From Platanthera guangdongensis (taxonomy: Eukaryota; Streptophyta; Magnoliopsida; Asparagales; Orchidaceae), in contig CM077150.1 of the NCBI GenBank assembly GCA_039583875.1, positions 188,794,375 to 188,858,374 of the forward strand: a stretch of DNA of 64,000 bases, read 5' to 3'. The notes under the pieces were generated by a model. The model made no database searches. It had not been told where the DNA came from and worked only from the letters and a program-made list of their open reading frames with translations. Position 1 is the first letter of the stretch. Each line of letters opens with the position of its first letter. The position numbers and the translations under genes are program-made. Positions 22,313 to 32,243 of the stretch are shown here, piece by piece.

Positions 22313-23463
22313 GCGCCTGCGTACCTAGGCGACGCTTTCCATTTCCCTTACTCTGAACCTACCAAGCTGCCTCTTTCCAAAGAGGTCCAAGAGAGGCCGA
22401 GCCATTCCCACTAGCTCAACGCCGCTCGCATTGCTTGCCTGGTTGTTGTCACCCCCAGTGCATTACCAAGAGAGCCTCCCAATCCTCAGCTTGCCAAAAA
22501 GGCCAAATCTGCCCCAAAAACTGCCGAGTCGATCTGTCGCTACCGGGCCTCCACCCTAGATAATGGACTCGCTTCTTCTAAAGAACCAGCTCCTGAGCAA
22601 AAGAGAAAGGGGATCATTGAGATTCCTTCCGATCGGACATCCATCAGACCGACACATAGGCATCCACACCGTGAGTTGATTCCCCCTGCGATGACTCGCA
22701 GCCTAAAACTCTGCCTACTCGCCAGCGAGACCCATCTACCCCTTTGGACCACGGGGATGGACCCGCTGAGGCCGATATCGCCAGCCTGCGTATTTTCTCA
22801 GCAACCCACACTCACTCCTATACTCGCGGGAGGAGGTGCCGTAGACATCCCTGTTCCGAGCTTCGCGCTCATCTCCCTAGGATCTCAACTTCCAGGTTAC
22901 GGCAAGAACCTTGCCTTGCCTCCTACGTAGTACACCTTTCGAGGGTAGCTGAGTTCATCTCGTAAGCTCTACTATCATAGGACCATATCGCATAGTTCCT
23001 TCGAAGCACTCACCCTTTGTACATTTATCTTAGTTGACTTTTGTAGATCTTCCCGGCAAATCCGAAGCTGAAGAGTCTTTTAAGCCTGCGCAGCACTCGC
23101 CACCCCCTTGGCCCAACGCAATAGAGAACTTCCTGGACATCTAGCAAGATACGCCGAGCTGAGGAGGCGAGTCATTGAAGTCTTCAAGAAGCAGGCGCGA
23201 GCCCTGCACAGGATGCAGGAGGAGAATAATATCGGTGAGCAGAGGCTGCAGGGGCTGGAGCGGGACTATGTGTTGCTCACGGACGAGGTGAAGCGTGGCT
23301 CAATATGCGGGATGATGTCCCCAACCCCGCTTATGGACAAGATAAGCGAGAACATGCAGTTCATTCACCATGATCTGGAGTTGGTCTGCGAGTTAAACAA
23401 CCCGCGCCGACCTTCGGGGATCGTGACGCGAGGTCGGGGTAGGAAATGGCTCCCTAGCTAAGC
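22313..23463 (+). pseudogene. T1 antisense unit 1 (coiled-coil protein, decayed)
   Basis: Its last exon starts after a 3' splice site TTTTGTAG at 23046, matching CTTTGCAG at 58142 in T2. The exon first reads GKSEAEESFKPAQHSPPPWP, like T2's GYNAISSETEMSEGYSPPPN, then shifts frame into a 117-residue stretch (23108-23461, no ATG) rich in charged heptads (RYAELRRRVIEVFKKQARAL). The partner exon in T2 is intact. Function unknown. Upstream (22313-23046) is probable 5' exon and intron without a clear frame. Confidence 0.5.
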
Positions 23464-23716
23464 CTACCAGCACTTGCTCCTCAGCCCCAAGCTCGTGCGT
23501 GCTGAAATAACTTCCTTCTTGTTGTACTTTCTTTTTATGAAATGCAAGAACCCCTGTCTGTAATAACTTGAACTATTTTTAGATTTTTGTTTATTGACTG
23601 CATAATATGCTACGCTTTAGGTTTAGCTCGCCATAGGATATAATAGGTTGCAGGGGTCGGCGAGTCGGGGTCGGCGAGCCGGACTGACCGGCCGAGTCGG
23701 CCATTAATTCTGTTTT

Positions 23717-23726
23717 CTATAAATAG
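23717..23726 (+). promoter_or_regulatory. TATA box of T1 antisense unit 2
   Basis: CTATAAATAG followed by GCC, identical over 13 bases to T2 59109-59121, and 100 bp upstream of the ATG (123 bp in T2). Confidence 0.6.
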
Positions 23727-23826
23727 GCCCCTTACCAACCCCCAGACTATTGCCTTTATTGCTGTCTCTTGCTCCCCTCTTCTTGCCCTTCTCTCCACCT
23801 CGACTCGCCCCATAACAATTGAAACC

Positions 23827-25796
23827 ATGGGCAAAACGCATCCCGATACTGACGAGAGGTCGAAATGTGCTCGACAGTTCGCCGAGTACAACTTTTATGA
23901 GGGAAACACCAGTGAGCAGGAGCTCGCCGACTTCAATACTAACTACATCCCCGCTGGTTTCTCTACGCGCCGACCCGCGGCAGGTGAGACCATCAAATCA
24001 TTCTATAAGGATGAACTCACCTTCCCCATCTCACACATTGAGCTTGTGTTGCACCTCCCCCTATGACCAGAAATTTGCCAAATCCTAAAGTACTATGGAG
24101 CGGACACCGCCCAACTGAACCCGAATGCCATCTCCATGATGGTGGCATTCGTTTACTACCTCTGCCAAGAGCAGATAGAGTTCAACCTGACTGTCTTCAA
24201 GAAACACGTCATCTACCGCATGACCAATGACGAGGTCGCCTTCCTGGCTGGCTCTTAGTTCGAGGTCCGCGAGACGGCTAACAAGAAAAACAATTGCTTC
24301 TCCAAGCTCGTCTTCATCAAGGGTGAGCTCAGCAATATACCCTAATCGCCTCGACAGAGGATCTAGGAGGTCTACCGGCCCCCGACGGTGACAAGAAATG
24401 ATGCGGAGCCCCAGAATTTCTTCCTCAGTAAGGACTTCGAGGCCGCCTTCCTTCAAAGGGGCCTCGACTCCCTTCCCTTATTCAGCCCGGTGAAGGTATA
24501 ACTCTTTCCCTTCTTTCCTTAATGGAATCGCTGACAGATAATAACAATTTTCTAACTCCCAAGTTCTTTATATAGGGGAGCGGCTGAATCCTGAGCACCC
24601 GCCCTTTGATGTCTCTAGACTCTATGCGGACTCACTCGCGTATAAGTAGGCAGACGTAGCAGCCTGCTGGGGCGAGATATGGTCGGGGAAACCTTCCTCC
24701 AGCAAGAAGCGACCCGATCTCTCGGGATCCAGCTCACCTCGTCGGGTTACACCTCCAAAAAAGATGAAGAAGGCGATGATGGTCTCCTGGGGAGAATAAC
24801 AACAACATAAAATATACCTGAGCTCCCTAGAGACCATGCCAGAGAAGTACTAGGGTGGAGGAGACCCGCCTGCCTCAAAGACTGCCGAGGAGTTCGGTGC
24901 CTGCGAGCCGGTACTGCCGAAAGACCACCAAAACTTTGGTCTCGACGGGAAGATCACAGACCGGCTTGGTGCGCCAATGGTCCAATGGGATGAGCAGGCT
25001 CACCGAGTCTCCATCTCCTCCATTAATCCCTCTTGGTTGGAGCGCCACCCTTCCAGCAGGCGTACCTATGCCCTAGGGTTTGTGCTGTACGACCGCGAGG
25101 ATGCTGCGGCCTATAATGGCATGAGCCTCCAGCAGCTCGCCCATGAGAGCTCATGAACTCAAATACCCGCGCTGGAGCTCTCGCATATGTCGACTTGCTG
25201 CAACTTCCATCTCAGCCGCAACTTCATGAAGATGGAGCAGGAGCGGGATGTCGCGATGGACGATGTCGCCGACCCAGCAAAGTGGCCTAAGATCCCCGAG
25301 AGTCTCTTAGCGAAAGCTTCCAGCGGGGTGGTAAGTATCGTCTGACCCCTTCTAATTTTTTACTTTGGTTTCCCACAATTTCTTATCTTTTCTTGCCTGA
25401 CAGGATGCCGAGACCGCATACCGTATGCGTGCTGGTGCCGTCGAGCTGGAGGAGAGAAACAAGTTGCTAGAGGAGCATAACAAATGCCTCTAGGGTGAGG
25501 TCAATCACCTAATGGACATCATCCTCCTCCCCTCTGACGGCGAGCTGGGCGTCCCAGTCCAGAGACCAAAGATCTTTACCGAGGCCGAGGCCGCCAAGAA
25601 GATACTTGTCCACTCCATCGGTACCACAAACTTCACCCTGCAAGTCATGCGAGATATGCAAGTGCTGACAGAAGGCTGCAAGGAGAAGACTGCGAGAGAC
25701 TTGGTGCCAGAGCTATTCTTCCCTCCTGCTTCCCCCCTGGCAAGAAGGAAGATAGCTTCGAGTCGCTCTTCAAGGGCCTTGGCAGCAAAAGCATGA
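23827..25796 (+). pseudogene. T1 antisense unit 2: gypsy-type transposon domain protein (PF04195-like), decayed
   Basis: Begins MGKTHPDTDERSKCARQF, aligned with T2's MGGGSGDADGRSKCAWTF. Exon 1 (to 24495) carries the domain with several in-frame stops (first at 24064). A GT...AG intron at 24496-24575 sits where T2 has one, and the next exon begins with the shared ERxxPxHPP. A second intron fits 25331-25403 (GTAAGTATC...TTGCCTGACAG). The C-terminal part (25404-25796) is coiled-coil (VELEERNKLLEEHNKCL). The family occurs in Tat-lineage retrotransposons; its biochemical role is unknown. Stops make this copy non-functional. Confidence 0.7.
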
Positions 25797-26479
25797 CAAC
25801 TCTGGAGGGGAGGGCGAGAACTAGCTACCATTTTTTTGTAATGATCTCTCCCCCGCCCCCTTAATTTTGTAATCTTGCCGAGGCGAGCCCACTTACTGTA
25901 ATGAAATATATACTTAATGGACAATCATTTTTCTAAATCTTCCTTCTTTTTTCTATCTTTATATTCTGAGTTGCACTTGTACGTGCACCGCCTCTTCCTT
26001 GCGCCACCTTGCTAGGATAACATTCATCATTAGAATGTACTTGAGTTAGGATACATACCCGTGAGGAGACCTTGCGATCTCGCCGTCCCTAGACCACCAG
26101 GAGGTAGACCACTTGTCGCGCTGGCCCTATGGATGCTCAGCTTGTCTGCGAGATCTCTTCTTTCTAGAGACTTGCTCCAAGCCCGAAATTTCTTCGAAAA
26201 TTTCCAAGTAGAATCTCCATGGGATGGAGCGTAGTTGTCGAGCATAGCCTTAGCCCACCCTTCTGCTGAGATCTCAGCACGCCTTCTGTGACCCGACCCT
26301 GCTCAGATAGTGCCACCCCCATGGTAGTCGCCGATATCCAATCTTGCCACCTCCAACTCGCCCAAATATTGCTGGGCCTCATTTTCCCCCAGCCTTTGTC
26401 CCAAGTAACTTCAACTGTCTGGTATGGATTGGCAAAAACAGCCTGGGACTTGGCAATAGAGCATGAATAATGTTCATCG
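25797..26479. other. T1 spacer between antisense unit 2 and array
   Basis: Probable 3' end of the antisense transcript followed by degenerate DNA. No gene or clear repeat is visible. Confidence 0.4.
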
Positions 26480-27640
26480 AGGATCCCATCACTGCCAGCA
26501 CGGTGGAAGCCTGACAGTGTGAGCATACTACAGCTTAACTCCATGGTCATAACGATGTCCATGAAGGATCCCAACCATGTTAGCTAGATGTAAGCCTGAT
26601 AGGGAGATAATCTCAAGACCTAACCCCATACCAATAATGACATCCATCGAGGATCCCGGCCCTGCCAGCTAGGTGGAAGCCTGAGAGCGGGAGCATCCCG
26701 AGACTTTAATCCAGGGTCATAGTGATTTCCATTGAGGATCGCTACTCTGTTAGCTAGACGGAAGCCTGACAGAGGGAGCACCTTGAGAACTAACCCCAGA
26801 GCAAGCATGACATCCATCGAGTATCCTGGCCCTACCAACTAGGTGGAAGCCTAACAGCAGGAGCATTCTGAGGGGTCATAATGATTTCCATTGAGGATCG
26901 CTACTCTGCCAGCTAGATGGAAGCCTGATAGTGGAAGCATATCGAGACCTAACCCCAGAGCAAGCATGAAGTCCATCGAGGATCTCGGCCCTGCCAGTTA
27001 GGTGGAAGCGTGATAGTATGAGCATTCTGAGACTTAACTCCAGGGTCATAACGATATCCATCGAGGATCCCGACATTACTAGCTAGATGGAAGCCTGACA
27101 GAGGGAGTATCTCGAGACTTGACCCAGAGCAAGCATGATGTCCATCGAGGATCCCAGCCCTGACAACTACGTGGAAGCATGATAGTGGGAGCATTCCGAG
27201 ACTTTACTCCAGGGTCATAATGATATACATCGAGGATCCCGGCCCTGCCAGCTAGATGGAAGCCTGATAGTGGGAGCATCTCGAGACCTAACCCTAGAGC
27301 AAGCATGACGTCCATCGAGGATCCCTGCCCTGCAATCTTGGTGGAAGCCTGATAGCAGGAGCATTCCGAGACATAACTCCAGGGTCATAATAATGTCCAT
27401 AGAATATCCGGCCCTGCCAGCTAAATAAAAGCCTGACAGTGGTAGCATCTCGAGACCTAACCCCAGAGCAAGCACCGGGCGCTACCACCAACACAATCAG
27501 CTCGATGAAAGACCGAGAGCTGGTGTTGAGCATCAACCAGACTTTACTTTAGCCAACCACCGGGCACTACCACCGGCCCAATCAGCTAGGTGAGAACCTG
27601 ACAGTGGGTGTTGAGCATAAACCGGACTTTACTTCAACCG
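26480..27640. repeat. T1 tandem array, 85-bp monomers in dimers
   Basis: About 12 units of 85 bp, two alternating types (one ending ATAGTGATTTCCATT-like, the other AAGCATGACATCCATC-like). Each has the core CCCTGCCAGCTAGGTG followed by AAGCCTGACAGcGGGA. The core matches the T2 array while the spacers differ. A diverged 90-bp variant with CACCGGGCRCTACCACC fills 27476-27640. Confidence 0.85.
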
Positions 27641-27716
27641 AGTCTGATGTTGTACCTGCTAAGTAAGTGAATCATTAGCGAATAATAAGATTGTGAAAAA
27701 AGCTATGTCATTACTT

Positions 27717-28062
27717 TCACGGGTAGAGTCGCTTCAAGTCATCACTGCTCCAAGTGTGACTTAGGGGCTCGCCCTCCGCATCCCAAAGGTGAAACCCTCC
27801 TGATCTCAATGCTTCATGTACAATGTACGAGCCTTCCCAGTTTGGGTTGAGTTTCCCTATGACGGATGATCTTCTGGCTGCATCCATATTTTTTAAGACC
27901 AAGTCCCCGTCCGTGAACTACTTGATTCGAACGTGCTTGTCAAAATATTTGGCCATACTCCGTTTGAGCTCTTCTAGTCAGATAAATCATAGGTTGCGCA
28001 ACTCCTCCACCATATCAAGGGAAAGCCGAAGCTCGTCCTCATTCTTGGCCCACCACACTTAT
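27717..28062 (-). pseudogene. T1 integrase C-terminus (fragment)
   Basis: Minus-strand Ty3 integrase end with DLVLKNMDAARR and GKLNPNWEGSYIVHEAL, matching T2's GKLNPSWEGPFIVKEAL. Upstream codons (KRSMAKYFDKHVRIK, SLDMVEEL) are interrupted by several stops, and the rest is cut off by S2 at 28062. Integrase would insert the cDNA; this piece is only the tail. Confidence 0.8.
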
Positions 28063-28710
28063 TGAAAGTCTTTATTTTCATTCAAGGTAGCTTACAATGT
28101 AGGGGGGGGTGAATAAGTTGTCTCACTGTTATTATTCTCCTTTTAGTTTTTTCCTTTAGCACTAAGTGTGTTGGTAGTAGTTTGCTTTCAAGAACCTGCA
28201 CAACGAAAACAACACAGAAAAGTACACACAGATTTATATTGGTTCCCCAACTTGTGGGTACATCCACTCTCCTTCCCACCTTGCCAACTTCCTGTTAGTC
28301 AAGGCACTTCTCCAAAACACTACTCCAAGGATCTTACACCTCAGATCCCTCGGGATCTCTCAGTTTCCTCCAAGACCTACAACTCAGACACAAGGGCCTA
28401 CAACTCAGTGATCAACAGATCACCTACCTCAGGCCAAAGGCCCTACAACCAGGTTGGGAGGACAACCTTACCTCAGATCCAAAGGATCATACCTCAAAGA
28501 GTTAGGCTCTCCTACAACTTAGGCAAATTGCCCTACCTCAGGACAGAGGTCCTATAGCTCAGATCCAGTTGGATCCTATAACTCAGAGAGCTTTAGTATC
28601 CTACAACTTAGGCAATATTTCCCTACCTCAGGCCAGTGGTCCTACAGCTCAGATCTAGTTGGATCCTAAAAAAAAGTGAAGATTTGTATGTTTTGACACA
28701 GGTAATTTTC
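28063..28710 (-). repeat. S2: Sirevirus-like LTR fragment
   Basis: Starts TGAAAGTCTTTATTTTC, the reverse complement of an S3-type LTR end, then the shared GGGGGTGAATAAG, the block TTGGTTCCCCAACTTGTGGG, and the hairpin ladder. D3 cuts it at 28710. Only the U5 side of the LTR is present, minus orientation. Confidence 0.75.
28330..28680. repeat. Hairpin ladder in the S2 U5
   Basis: Spacers of the form CCTAC(A)AC(T)CAG separate short inverted repeats with different stems: AGATCC/GGATCT (28343-28358), GTGATC/GATCAC (28408-28423), GGCC/GGCC (28432-28442), GATCC/GGATC (28476-28488), GGCA/TGCC (28522-28532), AGGAC/GTCCT (28540-28553). Confidence 0.85.
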
Positions 28711-28739
28711 TGTAACACCCCCAAAGCTAATTTGGGTTC

Positions 28740-29335
28740 AGGATTGGTTGACACGGCCTGGGACACGGGCGTGTCCCATGGAGTGTCCTGCTCAGTTTGA
28801 GCAGATGGGTGCGTGGTAGACGAAATTCGTTCGACGAATTTTCGGGAGGTACACGCCTGTGACACGGGCATGTCAGGGGGCGTGACCTAGGGCGTGTCCT
28901 CCCCTGGTCGACGATTTTCTCTCGAGTAGTTGAGGTCGACGAATACTCGAGAAAGAGGGTATACGGCCTGTGACACGGGCGTGTCACAGGGCGTGTGCCG
29001 CTAATACTCGAGTAACTCTCGTCTAGGTTGAAATGTACTCGAGTAGGTGAAAAGTACTCGAGTAAGAGGGGGGGGGGTGTGACCCGGGCGTGTCATCCCC
29101 GTGACATGGGCGTGTCCTATCTGGGTACTCGAGTAGTTGGTTTTCTCTCAAGTAAGTCCTCTCAGTAGGTCTCGAGTGGGTTACATGCCCCGTGTCACGG
29201 GCGTGACCAGGCTGACATGGGCGTGGCATGGGCGTGTCACCTTATCGTGGATAAGTTTGGATAGGTCGGTTCGTATGCCGCTTAAGGTACACGCCCTGTG
29301 ACACGGGCGTGTCACAGGATGTGTCAGGCTCGAAA
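28740..29335. repeat. GACACG..CGTGTC dyad cluster in the D3 U3
   Basis: About ten dyads. Two are perfect 11-bp arm inverted repeats, CCTGTGACACG and CGTGTCACAGG around GG (28967-28990 and 29295-29318). The first copy (28758 on) has instead CCTGGGACACG with CGTGTCCCA. CTCGAGTA and TCGACGA words fill the gaps. Confidence 0.9.
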
Positions 29336-29904
29336 AGTGATTTTTAGAGTTTTTCTGGCCATTGATTTTCCTTATCCTGGATCCACGGGCCAGGCTTCTT
29401 CCCTGTGGTTATATGGCCGAGAAATGAGGATTATCTCCTCATTTTCATCTTCTTCTTCTTCTTCTTCTTCACATTCCAAGAGAGATAAAGTCCAAGGTAA
29501 GGAAAGGAGGAAGGAGAACCAACTGTTGGAGGTGCTGTGGAGTGCGGATTCGTGAAGGCAAAGCCGAAGCGATGATTTCCATTCGGCTAATTCATGGCTC
29601 CGAAACGATCTTCAAGGGTAACGATCTCCTTCTTGAACATCGAAGTCCTTTCTTTATGCATGTGCGTGGAATCCTCCACCAAGAGGTGGATCACGGAAGT
29701 GATTCCTTGGTTGAGTACGGTATAGGCATGCTGTGTGAAGCCCATCTGGACGGGTAGTCTGGATTGGTGACGATCATGGGTAAACCAGAGAAGACTCCGT
29801 GAATTTGATGATATGAAAGGTTTATGCTTTAAGTGAATGGTTGTGTGGATGAATGAATGTTAGTTATGGATGCATGGAGGCTTTGAATAAGCTCCTGGTT
29901 GTAA

Positions 29905-30150
29905 TAAGAGATCATTGGTAGCATGCTCGGGAAGCGAGCACCCGACTTGCTACACCACTAAGGTGGGTTGGTCTAGATAGAGCAGGGATCGATGGGCGGC
30001 AGTGTCCGGGAAGCGAGCACCCGGCTTGCTGCACTACAAAGTGTGGGTCAATCTGGATTAGGTTGAGAGATCGATGGGTGGCAGTGTCCGAGAAGCAAGC
30101 ACCCGGCCTGCTGCACCACAACGTGTGGGTCGATCTGTTTTGGTTGGTAT
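29905..30150. repeat. 82-bp direct repeat, three copies, in D3 R/U5
   Basis: Units share CGGGAAGCGAGCACCCGGCT, itself partly self-complementary (CGGG..CCCG), and GATCGATGGGYGGCAGTGTC. Period about 82 bp (29991 to 30073). Confidence 0.85.
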
Positions 30151-30783
30151 TGTTTAAGGTGCCCTGAGCGCACAGAGCGTTGGGTGGATACCAACGTTTG
30201 TGATATGGTTGTGATTGTTATATTGATATGGTTGTGGTTGCTAGAGTGCGAAAGAGATTATGATATGACAATGCATACAGGGAAGGAACCACTTCCCCGG
30301 GTAAGGGGTAGGGTCGTTATAAGTGGTCAGCTAAAGCTGACCGTTACTTTGTTTGCCGCTCTTGGGTGGATATGTGTTTGCAGGTGTTGACGGTGGCATT
30401 GAAAAGATCGGAGTGGAGACTTCCTGCGAAAGGCCCTTGAAGGCCGTGTGAAGAAACGCGGTTGGATTTCATGTGTGGCCGGCTTGCGTGCCGATGTACG
30501 AAAATGTATTTGTGTAAAGAGAAACCTGTAAGGCCTTAAGGTCAGTGTGTGTGAGTTGTATACATTCCTGGTTTGGTATATAAATGTGGAGTTTATATAG
30601 TAGTGGACATTCTTTGAGTTGAGTTCATGGTAACGTAAAATGCTGCTCTAGAATGGATCGAGTTAGGATGCGAGTAGATTTTGATTTCCACAAGTAATTC
30701 CGCCGCTTGTCTATGACATATGGCGTGGGGCCCCGGCCGTACCCACCATTATATGCCATGTGACTAGTGGGGGCGTTACAAAG

Positions 30784-30799
30784 TGGTATCAGAGTCAGG
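30784..30799 (+). other. D3 primer-binding site
   Basis: TGGTATCAGAGTCAGG, three bases after the 5' LTR; complementary to initiator tRNA-Met with one mismatch. Confidence 0.9.
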
Positions 30800-31156
30800 T
30801 TGAGATTGTTTGGGAGGAGAGAACATAATGGAACTCATGAATGTCCACTAGGAATGTATTTCATGCACGTATAGTGCGTGAGTGTGTGGTTAATGTATAA
30901 TTCCCGTTATTCCATGGCTGATTAATGGTGTTTTGTACATTGATAGGTGGCGAGGAGTGATGCTGGGCATTTTGCACCCTAGAGGGTGGATGAGCGTGTG
31001 GTCACTGAGATGGTGCTCGCGGTGCTTGCAGTGTTATATGTACAACCTACTAGGCAGGCAAGGCCTGCAGGGGTACCAGTATGGCCTGGTGCAAGGCAAG
31101 AGCATGTGGAAGCTGAGGTGGATGAGCACGTAGCGGGCGAGTAGCTGAAGCGATGT

Positions 31157-31558
31157 ATGGCAGGTTCCCCAACGCAGGCGGAGGATTGGCTTGCGAGAGT
31201 GAAGAGAATTATGACTACAATGAAAGTGACCTTAGCCACTTTCTTATTGGAAAGAGATGCAAGACACTGGTGGGAAGACGTGCTGGCAATAGAGACGCCA
31301 AAATGTAATGTTTTGCAATCGGAACAGTCGGCGTTTAGGCGACGAGAGAGGAAAAGGTTCAGGCCTGCCAAAGTAAGTCTGTTGACTGTGCCTTCAGGGG
31401 CAACGTATGGACAAAAACGTGTTGAGACTCGTACATGTTTTTATTGTGGGAAGTCGGGGCATATAGCCCCTCACTGTTGGGACAAGAAGAGGAGTGTCTC
31501 ATGTAACAAAAAGGGGAAAGCATTAGTTGAGTCATCTGCATCCCAGACGCCACTGTGA
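31157..31558 (+). pseudogene. D3 gag remnant, deleted in the middle
   Basis: 134 codons. The N-terminal part has the Ty3 gag block DWLARVKRIMTT and ATFLLERDARHWWED, then jumps to the nucleocapsid knuckle CFYCGKSGHIAPHC. The gag region between them, present in D1 (about 130 residues), is absent with the frame kept. Nothing of protease, RT or integrase follows. It could bind RNA at most; a working gag is unlikely. Confidence 0.8.
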
Positions 31559-32086
31559 TTGTATTAGTGTAAGAGCCGCAAAACATAATTGGTGTAGGAT
31601 AGCTGCTGATCCGAGTAACTTGTATCCCTTTGGTGATGTACATTGATGTGGTATAGACGAAACGAATGACCTATGTGCTGTTGCCTTATAATATGTTTAT
31701 GGCTAGATGATGTTCGGATACATGGTTCGAGTTATGGCGACTATAGGTCCATGGTTGGATATCGAGATATGTGAATACTGGTGTAGATAAAGTATGAATA
31801 CTGAAATGGTTTTTTGTGTAATGTGATTTATTATATTGACTAATGGAAATATGATGTATTTGGTGATATATCATTTGAGTGCTTTTTATGGCTGAATGTG
31901 CACAGATGGGAGTTAGGGATGTATGTATGTGTTGTATATATTGTTTAGTTTGTGCGATGCTTTGGGGTGAGACAAGCTAGGGCCTCTGAGCCCAAACCCG
32001 GCTCGTGTATTTGCGTGCTCGGTTGCACATTGTGGGATTGTGTGGCTGATTGGAGTGAGTCAAATTTTGAGGACGAAATTTCTTTG
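31559..32086 (+). other. D3 3' untranslated region
   Basis: No gene. AT-rich, ending TTTTGAGGACGAAATTTCTTT, the phrase that usually precedes the polypurine tract in Del/Tekay elements. Confidence 0.6.
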
Positions 32087-32100
32087 AAAGAGGGGAGGAT
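32087..32100 (+). other. D3 polypurine tract
   Basis: AAAGAGGGGAGGAT directly before the 3' LTR start TGTAACACCC. Confidence 0.9.
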
Positions 32101-32243
32101 TGTAACACCCCCAGAGCTAATTTGTGTTCAGTCTTAGTTGACACGGCCTGGGACAGGGGCGTGTCCCAAGGCGTGTCTTGCTCGGGTTGAGCAGATGGGC
32201 GCGTGGTAGACGAAATTCATTCGACGAATTTTCGGGAGGTACA
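32101..32243 (+). repeat. D3 3' LTR, truncated
   Basis: The first 143 bp match the 5' LTR closely (about seven differences by eye), then identity stops after GGGAGGTACA. The missing part is not found beyond A2, so this is a deletion or recombination junction. Confidence 0.85.

Larger units (their letters stand above)
21742..28062 (-). mobile_element. T1: 3' half of a Tat-type Ty3 element with antisense genes
   Basis: On the minus strand: end of integrase (28062-27717), tandem array (27640-26480), two antisense gene units (plus strand, 22303-25796), polypurine tract and 3' LTR (22188-21742). D2 cuts the LTR and S2 cuts the integrase. T2 has the same order. Tat assignment rests on the integrase end, the gypsy-type transposon domain (PF04195-like) and the antisense extra gene, all known from Tat relatives such as Retand, Grande and RIRE2. 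Confidence 0.8.
28711..30780 (+). repeat. D3 5' LTR
   Basis: 2070 bp, TGTAACACCCC...GGGCGTTACA. The U3 holds the GACACG dyad cluster; a weak TATA (TTATATGG) is at 29409-29416, followed by (TTC)n at 29448-29470. An 82-bp unit is repeated three times at 29905-30150. No gene is seen. Confidence 0.9.
28711..32243 (+). mobile_element. D3: internally deleted Del-like element
   Basis: Complete 5' LTR (28711-30780), primer-binding site, a 1.3-kb internal region, polypurine tract and the first 143 bp of the 3' LTR. Nearly all of gag and all of pol are missing. The LTR belongs to the D1/D4 family, in opposite orientation. The 3' LTR ends abruptly at 32243 against A2. Confidence 0.88.
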
